From Mycolicibacterium tokaiense (GTDB taxonomy: Bacteria; Actinomycetota; Actinomycetes; Mycobacteriales; Mycobacteriaceae), in assembly GCF_010725885.1 (NCBI RefSeq), contig NZ_AP022600.1, forward strand, positions 5,208,001-5,272,000: DNA of 64,000 bases. Direction: 5' to 3'. The notes under the pieces are model-generated. The model ran no database searches. It was not told the DNA's origin and saw only the letters and a list, made by a program, of their open reading frames with translations. Both the position numbers and the translations under genes were made by a program. Below, piece by piece: positions 1 through 9,342 of this stretch (its first letter is position 1; each line of letters opens with the position of its first letter).

Positions 1-38
1 CCAAGTCCATTCGTCTGATCCACCGAGAAGGAGCCGTC

Positions 39-476
39 ATGACCACCGCGCGGGACATCATGCACACCGGTGCCACCTGTGTGCGGTACTACGAGACCTT
101 GACGTCTGCCGCCCGACACATGGCCGAACTGGGTGTCGGCGCATTGCCCATCTGCGGTGAGGACGACCGACTGCATGGCATGCTCACCGATCGCGACATA
201 GTGGTCAAGTGTGTGGCGACCGGTGGGGATCCGACTTCCATGACGGCGGCAGAGTTGGCGCAGGGCAGCGCTTATCACGTCGACGCCGACGCAGATGTTC
301 AGCAGATGCTCGAGACCATGGCGCAGCACCAGGTCCGGCGGCTGCCGGTGATCGACGATCACCGACTGATCGGCATGGTGAGCGAGGCCGACATCGCGCG
401 CCATCTCCCCGACCATGCCGTGGCAGAGTTCGTCAAAGCGGTATGCGCACAACCCGCGATCACCAGTGGTCATTGA
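39..476 (+). CDS. hrp1: CBS-domain protein, hypoxic response protein 1 (Hrp1) type
   Basis: A 145-residue protein made of two CBS motifs (about residues 8-60 and 72-130). The pattern of a short stand-alone CBS pair starting with T-A-R-D-I-M, with G-V-G-A-L-P and L-T-D-R-D-I in the first repeat and R-R-L-P-V-I-D and G-M-V-S-E-A-D in the second, is that of M. tuberculosis Hrp1 (Rv2626c), a secreted or cytosolic hypoxia-induced protein of the DosR regulon with unknown ligand. A purine-rich ribosome site (gaaggag) precedes ATG 39. The stop overlaps the next start (TGATG), so the two genes are coupled. The promoter lies outside the window. Confidence 0.9.
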   Translation: MTTARDIMHTGATCVRYYETLTSAARHMAELGVGALPICGEDDRLHGMLTDRDIVVKCVATGGDPTSMTAAELAQGSAYHVDADADVQQMLETMAQHQVRRLPVIDDHRLIGMVSEADIARHLPDHAVAEFVKAVCAQPAITSGH

Positions 477-916
477 TGAGTGCGCCCGCTGACCGGCCAC
501 CGGTCCAGGCCGACCAAAACGGCGGTGACCAACTGCAACCGCAGGACTCCCTGATCGACCGCGGTGTCGATGACATGCTCGACGAGGGTTGGTCGCCGCC
601 CGAACAGCCCTATGCTCCCACGCTGTTCGTTGGTGCACAGCGCGATTCCGACCGCGAGCTGGAAGCCGACCCAGATGCCCGTCTCAACGTCGTCCTCGAC
701 GATGCCGAGCAGAGACGCGCGGACGCCGCGGAACGGGAGAGCGAGTTTCCGCAGCGCCGTGAGGTGGGGGGTGCGCGGGCCGGGCGCCTGGTGGCTCCCG
801 ACATGGGTTTCGGTGCGGACACCGAGGCCGACCTGATAGCGACAGACGTGGGATTCAGTGGAGGCGCCGCATCCGCCGAAGAAGCCGCCGAACACATCAT
901 CGACGACCTCGCGTGA
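476..916 (+). CDS. DUF5709-like acidic actinobacterial protein
   Basis: The start chosen is ATG 476, which overlaps the stop of the CBS gene (TGATG); a longer upstream extension would only read the CBS gene in another frame. The 146-residue product is acidic, without membrane segments or signal peptide. It contains the pattern D-D-M-L-D-E-G-W-S-P-P-E-Q-P that marks the DUF5709 family of actinobacteria, and an acidic C-terminus ending in a short helix (A-E-E-A-A-E-H). No catalytic motif is visible and the function is unknown. Coupling to an Hrp1-type gene and a following stress protein gene suggests stress-induced expression (inference). Confidence 0.75.
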   Translation: MSAPADRPPVQADQNGGDQLQPQDSLIDRGVDDMLDEGWSPPEQPYAPTLFVGAQRDSDRELEADPDARLNVVLDDAEQRRADAAERESEFPQRREVGGARAGRLVAPDMGFGADTEADLIATDVGFSGGAASAEEAAEHIIDDLA

Positions 917-935
917 GCGGCGGGACACTCGTCTG

Positions 936-1787
936 ATGTGCGCCGCCCGCGAACCCGAAACCGCACACACCAGGTCCGCCGCGGGCGTGGTGGTGCTCAT
1001 CGACGCTTCGGATGTGCGCGACTGCGTGGTGCGGTGGGCCGCCGAAGACGCCGCCCTGCATGGCGAATCCCTGACCCTGTTGATGACGCTACCGCGCGAC
1101 GATCTCACAGTCCGCAATCCCGAGGTCGTCCGACGATTGCGAAAACTGGAGCGGCGCAGCGCGGTGACATTGCTCGAGCACGCTCACTGCATCGCCGAAA
1201 GCGCCGTCGGCGGAGGCGGTAGCCCTTGGGTCACCGAGCAGATCATTTTTGCGGCACCTGTCGACGCCATGGTTTCGGCAGCACAGCGCCACCGTCTGGT
1301 GGTGGTGGGCCGCGACTCGATCAGCGGCGGGATGCTTCGCCGGTCTCCACGGCCGGTGGCCGTCATTCCCGATGACGGGCGCGATCGTCGGCGACGTGAT
1401 TCGGTACTGCTGGGCGTAGCGGGCGCGCCGACGCCCGATGAGGCGACCGCGGTTGCCTTCGACGAGGCCTCGAAACGGCGGGTCCCGCTGACGGTACTCC
1501 AGGTGGGCTGCGGAACCGCCAGGAGCAACAGCGGGGCGGGCCCCGACGTGAGGGCGCGGTTGGCTCGGTGGAGCGAGCGTTACCCGAATGTGGCCGTCAA
1601 TCTGGTGCAGGAACCTGGTCATCCGACGCAACGGCTGCTGCACCACTCCCGCATCGCCCAATTGGTGGTGGTCGGGAGGCGCCGGCGCGTCGGGCCGGCG
1701 TCGCTCGCCCATCGCCACGTCGGCACCGCCATGATCCACGCGAGCACCGTGCCCGTGATCGTGGTCCCCGACACCGCCGATGCGTAG
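936..1787 (+). CDS. Universal stress protein, tandem USP domains
   Basis: A 283-residue protein starting at ATG 936, 19 bases after the previous stop. It has two USP (alpha/beta Rossmann-like) domains, about residues 16-150 and 155-283. The second ends with the glycine pattern G-R-R-R-R-V-G and a V-G-T-A motif before V-P-V-I-V-V-P-D, resembling the ATP-binding G-2X-G-9X-G-S/T loop. The first domain is more degenerate. Tandem USPs are abundant in mycobacterial dormancy loci. It probably acts in the cytoplasm as a nucleotide-binding stress factor; the partner is unknown. Codon use matches the neighbours. Confidence 0.85.
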   Translation: MCAAREPETAHTRSAAGVVVLIDASDVRDCVVRWAAEDAALHGESLTLLMTLPRDDLTVRNPEVVRRLRKLERRSAVTLLEHAHCIAESAVGGGGSPWVTEQIIFAAPVDAMVSAAQRHRLVVVGRDSISGGMLRRSPRPVAVIPDDGRDRRRRDSVLLGVAGAPTPDEATAVAFDEASKRRVPLTVLQVGCGTARSNSGAGPDVRARLARWSERYPNVAVNLVQEPGHPTQRLLHHSRIAQLVVVGRRRRVGPASLAHRHVGTAMIHASTVPVIVVPDTADA

Positions 1788-1794
1788 GTCGCCA

Positions 1795-4128
1795 TCAGCT
1801 CACCAAGGTGAAGTAGTTTTCTTCTTCCTGGACGAAGTGCAGTCGCAGCAACGCATGCAGACCGTACAGACAGGCCAGCAGATCTTCGGTCTGGTCGGGT
1901 TGGATGCCACCGGCGAGCTCGGCCAACCGCACCTGGGCGCCGATCCGATCTGCAAGCCGCTGTATCTCGGCGTGCATGCGGCTCATGGTCGCCGTGGCCT
2001 CACTACTGTGCAACGTCGTGGCCAGGGCGGGGTAAAGTTCCCGCTCCTCTGCCTGCTCGTGGGGCAAGACCCGGCTGACAAGTGCTGCGTGCGCCGCAGC
2101 CACCTGCTGCAGCGCGGCGGCATCGCGATGTGATGCCAACCGGTCGGCGCTCACGCGAAGCTGTTCGACGGCATCCCGCAGACCGTCGTGCTCGGCGGCG
2201 AAGCGCTGCAGCAGGGTCGAGGTGTCCGCGGGCACGGCCATCCGGCTGGCGGGATCCGCACCGAGAGCCCGCATGGCATTGACGATCACCGCGATATCGA
2301 TACCTTCCTGCAGCAGGGCACCCGCCGCAGGCGGTAACCATCCCAGCGCAGCAATGATCATGGCCGCCATGGACAGACTCATCCCCACCACTGCGCTCTG
2401 CACTGCGATGCGGCGCGACCAACGCGCGATGTCCATGGCGTCCGCGAGCCGATCCAATCTGTCGGTGGTCAGCACGATGTCGGCGGCTTCGGAGGACGCC
2501 GTCGCTCCGCGCGCACCCATTGCCACACCCACTGTCGCCGAGGCCAGCGCGGGTGCATCGTTGATGCCGTCCCCCACCATCACCGTGGGAGCGTGCGCGC
2601 GCTCCAGGCGTACTGCGGCCACCTTGTCCTGCGGACTCTGCTGCGCCAACACCTCGTCGAGTCCGAGCACGGTGGCGACCTCGCGGGCCGGCTCCACACG
2701 GTCTCCGGTCAGCATGACCAGGCGCCGAAAACCCGCCTCACGCAGTCGACGCATCGTGCGGGGAGCCTGCCGGCGCAGCGGATCCCGTAGCAGGATGGCG
2801 CCGACGGGGCGGCCGCTGTCACACACCCACACCACTGCCGCATTGTCCAGACGCGCCCGGTTGGTCACCTGCTGCGCCCACGGCCCTGCGGTGGCAGTGT
2901 TACCGAGCTTTCCGACGGTGATCCGCCGTCCGGACACCGTGGCGCTGACACCGCGGCCAGCCACCTCCACGGCTTCGTCGGGTACCGCGAGGTGCAGACC
3001 GCGGGCCAGCCCCTCGCCCACGATCGCCTCGGCCAGCACGTGCGGTGAAACCTGGTCGACCGATGCGCCCAGCCGGAGCACGTGGTCGGGGTCAGTTCCT
3101 GGTTCTGCGAGCACGCCGATGACCCGTGGCCGCCCCTCCGTGAGGGTACCGGTCTTGTCCATCACCAACGTGGTTGCCTTGCCCAGACTTTCAAGGGCGC
3201 CACCACTGCGGATGACGACGCCGATGCGGGAGGCGCGAGACAACCCGGATACGATCGCCACCGGCGCCGCCAGCAACAGTGGACACGGGGTGGCCACCAC
3301 CAGGACCGCGACAGCCCGCACTGCCGATCCGGAAATGGCCCACGCCAACGCGGCAATCGTCAGCGCCACCGGCAGGAAGACAGCAGCGTAGCGATCGGCG
3401 AGTCGGACCACTGGAGCATCCTCGGCACCGGCCGCTTGGGCCAGACGAACGATGCCGGCGTAGGTGCTGTCTCGCGCTGTGGCCGTCGCTTCGAGTTCGA
3501 AAACAGCTCCCGCATTGACCACCCCGCTGCGCACCATATCGCCGCCGCTGCGCTCGACAGTCCGGGACTCGCCCGTCAGAGCAGACTCATCAAGGGTCGC
3601 CACGCCGCCGAGAACCCGACCGTCAACCGGAACGACGTCACCACCGGCAACCACCAGGAGATCGCCGATGCAGACCTCGTCGTTGGGGATCTGCTCCACA
3701 GATTCACCGCGACGCCGGCGGGCGAAGCGGGGTGCCCGCGCGAGCAGCGCGGTGAGATCGCGTGTGGCACGACGTGTGGCCGACGCATCCAGAGCTCGCC
3801 CGCCGGCCAGCATCACCGCGATCAGAGCACCGGCGAGGTACTCCCCCACCAACAACGTGCCCACCAGCGACAGCACCGCGATCACATCCACGCCCAGTCG
3901 TCCGCGGCGCAGCCCCAAGATAACCCAGAAGGCCGCCGGCGCAAGAGCAATGGCCGTTGCGCCGATCCAGCAGCCGTTGGCGACGTCCCGGGCACCGACG
4001 GCCCAGGCGATGCCCCCTGATGCCAATGCTCCGACGGTGACCACCACCAGTGCAGGCTCCAGCGCACCACGCAGACGCCCGGACTGGACCACTCGGCGCC
4101 GGTCGGTCGAGGCTGCCGTAGTTGACAT
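1795..4128 (-). CDS. P1B-type heavy-metal ATPase with C-terminal hemerythrin-like domain
   Basis: A 777-residue membrane pump. Visible motifs: A-domain T-G-E-S (about 185), membrane metal motif T-P-C-P (about 280), phosphorylation motif D-K-T-G-T (about 324) and hinge G-D-G-I-N-D-A-P-A. The usual H-P motif of P1B ATPases appears as S-P-H. There is no N-terminal Cys-x-x-Cys metal-binding domain. Residues from about 640 form a helical domain with E-H-D, H-E-Q-A-E, M-H-A-E and L-H-x5-H-F-V-Q-E-E, matching the His/Glu iron-ligand pattern of hemerythrin-like domains. The T-P-C motif plus hemerythrin tail fits the P1B-5 subgroup, whose substrate is debated (Ni, Fe or Co). It is divergent from the CsoR-family gene at 4330, its likely regulator. 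Confidence 0.88.
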   Translation of the reverse strand: MSTTAASTDRRRVVQSGRLRGALEPALVVVTVGALASGGIAWAVGARDVANGCWIGATAIALAPAAFWVILGLRRGRLGVDVIAVLSLVGTLLVGEYLAGALIAVMLAGGRALDASATRRATRDLTALLARAPRFARRRRGESVEQIPNDEVCIGDLLVVAGGDVVPVDGRVLGGVATLDESALTGESRTVERSGGDMVRSGVVNAGAVFELEATATARDSTYAGIVRLAQAAGAEDAPVVRLADRYAAVFLPVALTIAALAWAISGSAVRAVAVLVVATPCPLLLAAPVAIVSGLSRASRIGVVIRSGGALESLGKATTLVMDKTGTLTEGRPRVIGVLAEPGTDPDHVLRLGASVDQVSPHVLAEAIVGEGLARGLHLAVPDEAVEVAGRGVSATVSGRRITVGKLGNTATAGPWAQQVTNRARLDNAAVVWVCDSGRPVGAILLRDPLRRQAPRTMRRLREAGFRRLVMLTGDRVEPAREVATVLGLDEVLAQQSPQDKVAAVRLERAHAPTVMVGDGINDAPALASATVGVAMGARGATASSEAADIVLTTDRLDRLADAMDIARWSRRIAVQSAVVGMSLSMAAMIIAALGWLPPAAGALLQEGIDIAVIVNAMRALGADPASRMAVPADTSTLLQRFAAEHDGLRDAVEQLRVSADRLASHRDAAALQQVAAAHAALVSRVLPHEQAEERELYPALATTLHSSEATATMSRMHAEIQRLADRIGAQVRLAELAGGIQPDQTEDLLACLYGLHALLRLHFVQEEENYFTLVS

Positions 4129-4599
<471 letters not shown>

Positions 4600-4638
4600 G
4601 GACTGAGGAGAATTGCCGTCGGTTGACGGGCGGGACAC

Positions 4639-5577
4639 CTAGCGCCACGAGGGGCGTACGTCGCCGCCGGCAGCAGCCGACCGCCGAGTGCTGCCAGGCT
4701 CCACATAGAGCATCACCGGGCCGTCGAGTATGTCCAGTGCAGCGTCTGCGGCGGGATGCAGGATCGTGCCGATGTCGTGATCGTGGCATGGCGGAGCGAT
4801 GAACAGTGCGATTCTCGTCTTGTGATGCATCAAGAAGTCATCGCGACTCCAGATTTCAGGCACCACACGACAATCGAGACCGGCATGCACCCGCCGCCAC
4901 CGATCGAGCACGATCTCTACTCTCGAGCGTAGGTCAGCGCGGCTGATCCCCACCTGGTCGGTGTCACGCGGAGTGTCCAGCAACAGCCTCAGCGACAGAT
5001 CTCTCAGCACAGACTCCGCCACTGCCGTGCGGATGATGTCGTCGGCGTGCGGTTCCGCTCCGACCTCGGCCACCACCCAGCCGCTCTCGACCGGGTCCCG
5101 ACGAAACAGCGTCACCGGGCAGTCCGCGGCCACGATGAGCTCGGTGGTGAGGCTGGCGTGGTGACCAGGATGCGGCGCCTTCGAGCTGGACGCTCCTACG
5201 CAGATCATCGAGGGATGCCCGGTACCGGCCAGCACATCAGCAGGACGGCCGTGAGCCAGGATGCAGTCGACGTCGAGCCCGGACCGCGTCGACAGTGCCA
5301 CCTCACGCGCTTCACGCAGGGAGGTTCTGGCCGAGTCGAGGCTGCACGACAGGGCCGAGGGCAGCGCATTGGCGGCGTCAGTGGGATCCAGTGCGTGGAC
5401 CAGATGTAACGGGAGCTGTCGGTTGGCAGCCTCGACCGCACCCCACCGCACCGCCGACAGCGCCTTCTTCGATCCGTCCACCCCCACCACCACCCCGGTG
5501 GTAACCCGCTTCCCCTCGGCGGCAACGCGTTCGTCGTGTTCCGGCGCGGTGACCAGCCCACGCATTCGTGCATTCAT
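4639..5577 (-). CDS. Universal stress protein, tandem
   Basis: A 312-residue protein. The first USP domain begins near residue 27 (V-V-V-G-V-D-G-S), with a typical end I-C-V-G-A-S-S-S and C-P-V-T-L-F. The second half (about 165-300) keeps the fold pattern but is degenerate, ending G-P-V-M-L-Y-V-E-P. It is monocistronic on the minus strand, and its 97-bp upstream gap holds a DosR-like motif at 5655-5674, so hypoxic or NO induction is plausible (inference). An alternative start at residue 5 (ATG) would change little. Confidence 0.85.
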   Translation of the reverse strand: MNARMRGLVTAPEHDERVAAEGKRVTTGVVVGVDGSKKALSAVRWGAVEAANRQLPLHLVHALDPTDAANALPSALSCSLDSARTSLREAREVALSTRSGLDVDCILAHGRPADVLAGTGHPSMICVGASSSKAPHPGHHASLTTELIVAADCPVTLFRRDPVESGWVVAEVGAEPHADDIIRTAVAESVLRDLSLRLLLDTPRDTDQVGISRADLRSRVEIVLDRWRRVHAGLDCRVVPEIWSRDDFLMHHKTRIALFIAPPCHDHDIGTILHPAADAALDILDGPVMLYVEPGSTRRSAAAGGDVRPSWR

Positions 5578-5654
5578 TCCGACTCCTCGGCACGTCGTCG
5601 CACTCGAGGGTGCCCGGTGCCACGCACGGACGTCAGAGGCAAAGGACTCTCGTG

Positions 5655-5674
5655 TTCAGGCCAAAGTCCCCGAA
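5655..5674 (-). promoter_or_regulatory. Candidate DosR-type box upstream of the USP gene
   Basis: Read on the minus strand, this 20-bp site starts TTCGGGGACTTTGGCC. The half GGGGACTTT matches the strong half of the DosR 20-bp palindrome (consensus TTSGGGACTWWAGTCCCSAA); the second half is degenerate. It lies 78-97 bases upstream of the USP start codon, a usual distance. It overlaps nothing coding, since the fmdA stop codon begins at 5675. Confidence 0.45.
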
Positions 5675-6928
5675 CTAGAACGACGAGCGCGGAGCTCCGA
5701 TGCCCGGATCGATGCGGTGCGGTCCCGCCTTGGTCGGGCTCACCGGGAAGTCGAAGATGGCGGTCGGAATGTATACCGTGGCACAGGCATTGGGGATATC
5801 GACCACTCCGGAGAGCCGGCCCTCGATGGGTGCCGCACCCAGCAGGAGGTAGGCCTGTTCGGGGCTGTATCCGAACTTCGTCAGATAGTCGATGGCGTGC
5901 AGGCAGGCTCGCTGGTAGGACAAATGCGAGTCCAAATAGCGCTGCTCGCCGTCGAGGGTGACGGAGGTGCCGGAGAACGCCAGCCATTCCGAGTACTGCG
6001 GATCGGTGTTCCCCGGCATGAAGATCGCATTCTCCGAGACGCCGTAGGTGTGCATCCCACCCGGGATGACATCAACCCGCAGATCGATGAAGCCGCCCAT
6101 TTCGATGGCCCCGCAGAAAGTGATCTCGCCGTCGCCCTGCGAGAAGTGCAGGTCGCCCACCGACAGGTTGGCGCCGTCGACGAAGACGGGGTAGAAGATG
6201 CGGCTGCCCTTGGTCAGGTTCTTGATGTCCTGGTTGCCGCCGTTCTCGCGGGGCGGCGCGGTCCTGGCGGCTTCGGATGCCGCCCTGGTGAACGCGTCAC
6301 CCACCAGCCCGCCCAGGATGGCATCCTGCGGTTCGGGCGGAAGTGCCAGCGGCGGAACACGATCAGGGTCGGTGGCGATCAGCGCCGCTTCCCGGGTGTT
6401 CCAGATGGACAACAGCTCGGCCGAGGGCGCGGTCCCCATCAGCCCGGGATGCACGATGCCGGTGAATTCCACACCGGGCACGTGACGGGACGTGGCCTTC
6501 TGGCCCGAGAAGTCCCAGATGGCCTTGTAGGCGTCGGGGAACTGCTCGGTGAGAAAACCGCCGCCGTTCTGCGTCGGGAAGATGCCTGTGTATCCCCAAC
6601 CCTGCCCGGCCAGCGGACCCGAGTCCTCCTGAGGGATGGGGCCGACGTCGAGGATGTCGACGATCAGCAAATCGCCGGGGCGTGCGCCTTCGACGGCGAT
6701 GGGCCCGGAGAGAACGTGGACGGTGGTCAGGGGCGCGTTGAGGATGTCGTCGGCGGAGTCGTCGTTGACGATCGCGCCGTCGAACCACTCGCGGCAGTGC
6801 ACCCGGAAGGAGTCGCCCTGCTTGACCGTCACCGCCGGCGGAATGTCCGGATGCCAGCGGTTGTGACCGAGCTTCTCCTGGTCGACGAATTTCTTGGTGG
6901 AATCGAGCGGAAAGACGACGTCGGGCAT
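5675..6928 (-). CDS. fmdA: Formamidase/acetamidase (FmdA_AmdA family)
   Basis: A 417-residue enzyme with the hallmarks of FmdA/AmdA amidohydrolases: N-terminal H-N-R-W-H-P-D-I-P-P, an E-W-F-D-G motif, L-S-G-P-I-A-V-E-G-A-x-P-G-D, G-I-F-P-T-Q-N-G-G, H-P-G-L-M-G and G-D-x-H-F-S-Q-G-D-G-E-I-T-F-C-G-A-I-E-M. It hydrolyses formamide (or short amides) to the acid and ammonia in the cytoplasm. Full length for the family. It lies nine bases downstream of the fmdB-like gene on the same strand, an arrangement known from the fmdAB loci of other bacteria. Confidence 0.92.
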   Translation of the reverse strand: MPDVVFPLDSTKKFVDQEKLGHNRWHPDIPPAVTVKQGDSFRVHCREWFDGAIVNDDSADDILNAPLTTVHVLSGPIAVEGARPGDLLIVDILDVGPIPQEDSGPLAGQGWGYTGIFPTQNGGGFLTEQFPDAYKAIWDFSGQKATSRHVPGVEFTGIVHPGLMGTAPSAELLSIWNTREAALIATDPDRVPPLALPPEPQDAILGGLVGDAFTRAASEAARTAPPRENGGNQDIKNLTKGSRIFYPVFVDGANLSVGDLHFSQGDGEITFCGAIEMGGFIDLRVDVIPGGMHTYGVSENAIFMPGNTDPQYSEWLAFSGTSVTLDGEQRYLDSHLSYQRACLHAIDYLTKFGYSPEQAYLLLGAAPIEGRLSGVVDIPNACATVYIPTAIFDFPVSPTKAGPHRIDPGIGAPRSSF

Positions 6929-6937
6929 GAGGTCCTT

Positions 6938-7222
6938 TCAGGGTCGTGGCAATTTCCGATGGGCGGGGTTGCGAGTGACCGGACGAGCGGACGATGCAGG
7001 CGGGAGTTGGCTGACCACCTGGGGTCGGTCAGCGGTGGCCCGGGTGGCGTCGTGCAACGCCATGGCTGCAGGATCGGCGCGTCCGAGCGAAGGTGAGCCG
7101 ATGGTGCGCCGGGCCTGGGCATCACAACGGGGGCACGGCACAGCATCCGGCCTCTGGTCCATGGCATGGTCCTGCTGGATGTCCCCGCATCCTCGAACAC
7201 AGCGAAATGCGTACAGAACCAA
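6938..7222 (-). CDS. fmdB: FmdB-family zinc-ribbon regulator
   Basis: A small protein with the FmdB zinc-ribbon signature: Y-A-F-R-C-x-x-G-C-G near the N-terminus and C-P-R-C-x-A-Q-A-R-R about 30 residues later, then a disordered Pro/Arg-rich tail. Start choice: an ATG exists at 7237, but TTG 7222 has a perfect GGAGGT Shine-Dalgarno seven bases upstream and gives M-V-L-Y-A-F-R-C, the usual FmdB N-terminus (M-P-x-Y-x-F-R-C). Cotranscribed with fmdA. FmdB was proposed as a regulator of formamidase in Methylophilus; its biochemical role is unproven. Confidence 0.8.
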   Translation of the reverse strand: MVLYAFRCVRGCGDIQQDHAMDQRPDAVPCPRCDAQARRTIGSPSLGRADPAAMALHDATRATADRPQVVSQLPPASSARPVTRNPAHRKLPRP

Positions 7223-7283
7223 GAGGTCTACCTCCATTGCCGTCGCGACCGGGCAGTGATCACGACCTTACCGACCGATCGGG

Positions 7284-8960
7284 TCAGCGGGCGAGTGATC
7301 GATGCACCGACCGAACCGCACTCGCACCTTCACCCACCGCGGCCGCAACACGCTTCATTGAGCCGGCGTGCACGTCACCCACTGCGAACACCCCCGGCAG
7401 TGAGGTCTCGAACGGGAGCGGTCGACGGTCCAGCGTTTGCCAACTGCTGTCCTGCAGCACCGTCTCCGGCAGCGCCGAATCGGTGAGGATGAAGCCCTTG
7501 CTGTCACACAACACGCCCTTGCACCACTGGGTGGCCGGTTGCGCCCCGATGAAGCAGAACAACCCGCGGCAGGATTGCTGCGCTTCGTCACCGGCGGCGT
7601 CTCGGACGGTGATGGCTTCGAGGTACGTGTCGCCGTGCAGGGCGGTGACCTCAGCGCCCAGCCTAGTCGTGATCGCAGGATGCTCCTCGATCCGATCGGC
7701 CAGGTACGTGGACATACCGGCCCGCAGATCGCGGCCCCGCACGATCAGGTCGACTCGCGAACCGCTGTCGGCCAGATGCAGCGCGGCCTGGCCCGCGGAA
7801 TTCGCGCCGCCGATCACCGCGACTGGCGCCCCAGCGCAGGCCTCGGCCTCCAGCTTGGTGGCGGCGTAGTAGATGCCGGCGCCTTCGAAGTCCGTCCACC
7901 TCGGCAGCGGCAAGGTGCGGTAAGCGGCACCGGTGGCGATCACAACGGTGCGTGCGTCCACCGTCACTCCGTCTGCGAGAGTGACGCCGAGATGGGGGCC
8001 CGCCACCATGATCCCCCTGACCCCACCCGGACTCACGAGTTCGGCTCCGAACTTCTGGGACTGGATCATGGCGCGTGTCGTGAGATCGGCACCTGAGATG
8101 CCGGCGGGAAAGCCGAGGTAGTTCTCGATGCGGGAGCTGGCGGCGGCCTGCCCGCCGATGGCGGTGGCCTCCAGGAGCATGGTGTCGAGACCCTCCGAGG
8201 CGGCGTACACGGCCGCCGCCAGGCCCGCCGGTCCCCCGCCGACGATGATGACGTCCCGAACCCGGGTCCCCGCCGTGGGATGCTGCACGCCGGGCATGCC
8301 CAGCGCCCGGGCGACCGACTCGACGGTGGCCGAGCGCACCGTCTGCATCGGTGTCACCAGTACCGGCAATTCCGCCGAGGTGAACCCACGCAGTTCTGTC
8401 GGCGCATTGCCGTCGCCGGCTTCGACGTCCAGCCAGGTGTGCGCGATGCCCGACCGCGCCAGCCAGGTGCGGATCGCCAAGGTGTCGCTCGACAGGCTGG
8501 TGCCGACCAGCTGCACGCTCTGCGTGGCGGCGCCGCTGAGCATCATGTTGCGCCGGGCCAGCAGCGCGCGAAAGATGATGTCCGACAATGCCACTTCACG
8601 GTCGAGGAGCTCGCGGAACCGACTCGCCGGCACGCGGATCACCTCGCCCGCGGCCACCACGTTCGCGGTGAGCACTGTCGCTTGACCGGTGAGCATGTTG
8701 AGCTCACCCAGGAACCTGCCGGGCCCGTCCACCGCGATGGTGACGTCGTCTCCGCTGCTGCTGGTGCCCACCACCTCCACGGTGGCACTGACGAGGTAGA
8801 AGAAGTCGTAGTACGACTGGCCGGGCTCGAACAGACGATCGCCCACCGCCACCATCTCGCGGGTGCCGTAACCGTCGATCTGCTGCACCTGCGCATCGTC
8901 GAATGGCGGGTAGGCGTTGTTGGCGCCGTAGACCTCGCTCACTGTGCGGTGTTCCTGCAC
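7284..8960 (-). CDS. Cyclic-nucleotide-binding / Grx-like / thioredoxin-reductase-like fusion flavoprotein
   Basis: A 558-residue GTG-started protein with three modules. Residues about 20-140 are a cNMP-binding domain (G-P-G-R-F-L-G-E-L-N-M-L-T-G). About 150-235 are a glutaredoxin-like fold without a CxxC. About 240-555 are a thioredoxin-reductase-type FAD/NAD(P) oxidoreductase (V-I-I-V-G-G-G-P-A-G-L-A-A-A, V-A-V-I-G-G-A-N-S-A-G-Q-A-A, F-A-V-G-D-V). The active-site C-A-T-C of true thioredoxin reductases is absent: the corresponding stretch reads Y-Y-A-A-T-K-L. So it binds FAD and pyridine nucleotide but probably does not reduce disulfides by the classic route. Its N-terminal domain may gate activity by cAMP/cGMP. 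Confidence 0.85.
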   Translation of the reverse strand: MQEHRTVSEVYGANNAYPPFDDAQVQQIDGYGTREMVAVGDRLFEPGQSYYDFFYLVSATVEVVGTSSSGDDVTIAVDGPGRFLGELNMLTGQATVLTANVVAAGEVIRVPASRFRELLDREVALSDIIFRALLARRNMMLSGAATQSVQLVGTSLSSDTLAIRTWLARSGIAHTWLDVEAGDGNAPTELRGFTSAELPVLVTPMQTVRSATVESVARALGMPGVQHPTAGTRVRDVIIVGGGPAGLAAAVYAASEGLDTMLLEATAIGGQAAASSRIENYLGFPAGISGADLTTRAMIQSQKFGAELVSPGGVRGIMVAGPHLGVTLADGVTVDARTVVIATGAAYRTLPLPRWTDFEGAGIYYAATKLEAEACAGAPVAVIGGANSAGQAALHLADSGSRVDLIVRGRDLRAGMSTYLADRIEEHPAITTRLGAEVTALHGDTYLEAITVRDAAGDEAQQSCRGLFCFIGAQPATQWCKGVLCDSKGFILTDSALPETVLQDSSWQTLDRRPLPFETSLPGVFAVGDVHAGSMKRVAAAVGEGASAVRSVHRSLAR

Positions 8961-9162
8961 CGACGGTGACCGGCATGGACAGTGAAAGCACGAAGGCGCA
9001 CACGTCCCACGATATCGAAGCCAGGTTCAGATCGTTCACCCGAAACCGGCCAGTCCCGCCGGTGTCACCGCGCGCCAACTCCACCTGGGCCAGACGGCGG
9101 TCGCCCACGTGTATGGTCGAGTGACAGGGACCGCTCAGGCCCCCCACATCGAAGGGGCCGCA

Positions 9163-9297
9163 ATGGCCGACAAATCACCGCGTCAGAGCATGAGCAAAAA
9201 GTCCGGTAAGTCGATCAAGGAGAAGCGCGCCGCCAAGCGTGCCGACGAGGCGACCCACTCGGCCGTCGACGACGCGGTGCATTCCAAGAAACGGTAG
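9163..9297 (+). CDS. Small basic conserved mycobacterial protein
   Basis: A 44-residue lysine-rich protein beginning M-A-D-K-S-P-R-Q-S-M-S-K-K-S-G-K-S and rich in K-R-A-A-K-R. The start is ATG 9163, with AAGGGG seven bases upstream. This short protein type recurs annotated as hypothetical in many mycobacteria. Its charge suggests nucleic-acid or ribosome association, but nothing more can be read. Codon usage is normal for the genome. Confidence 0.7.
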   Translation: MADKSPRQSMSKKSGKSIKEKRAAKRADEATHSAVDDAVHSKKR

Positions 9298-9342
9298 ACG
9301 ACGCCCAATAGATCCAAAATAGCTGCCGCTCAAGGACTTTTG

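Noticed and set aside
5261..7096. A 611-codon plus-strand frame opposite the USP and formamidase genes
   Set aside because: Antisense shadow of fmdA and the USP gene; no family pattern.
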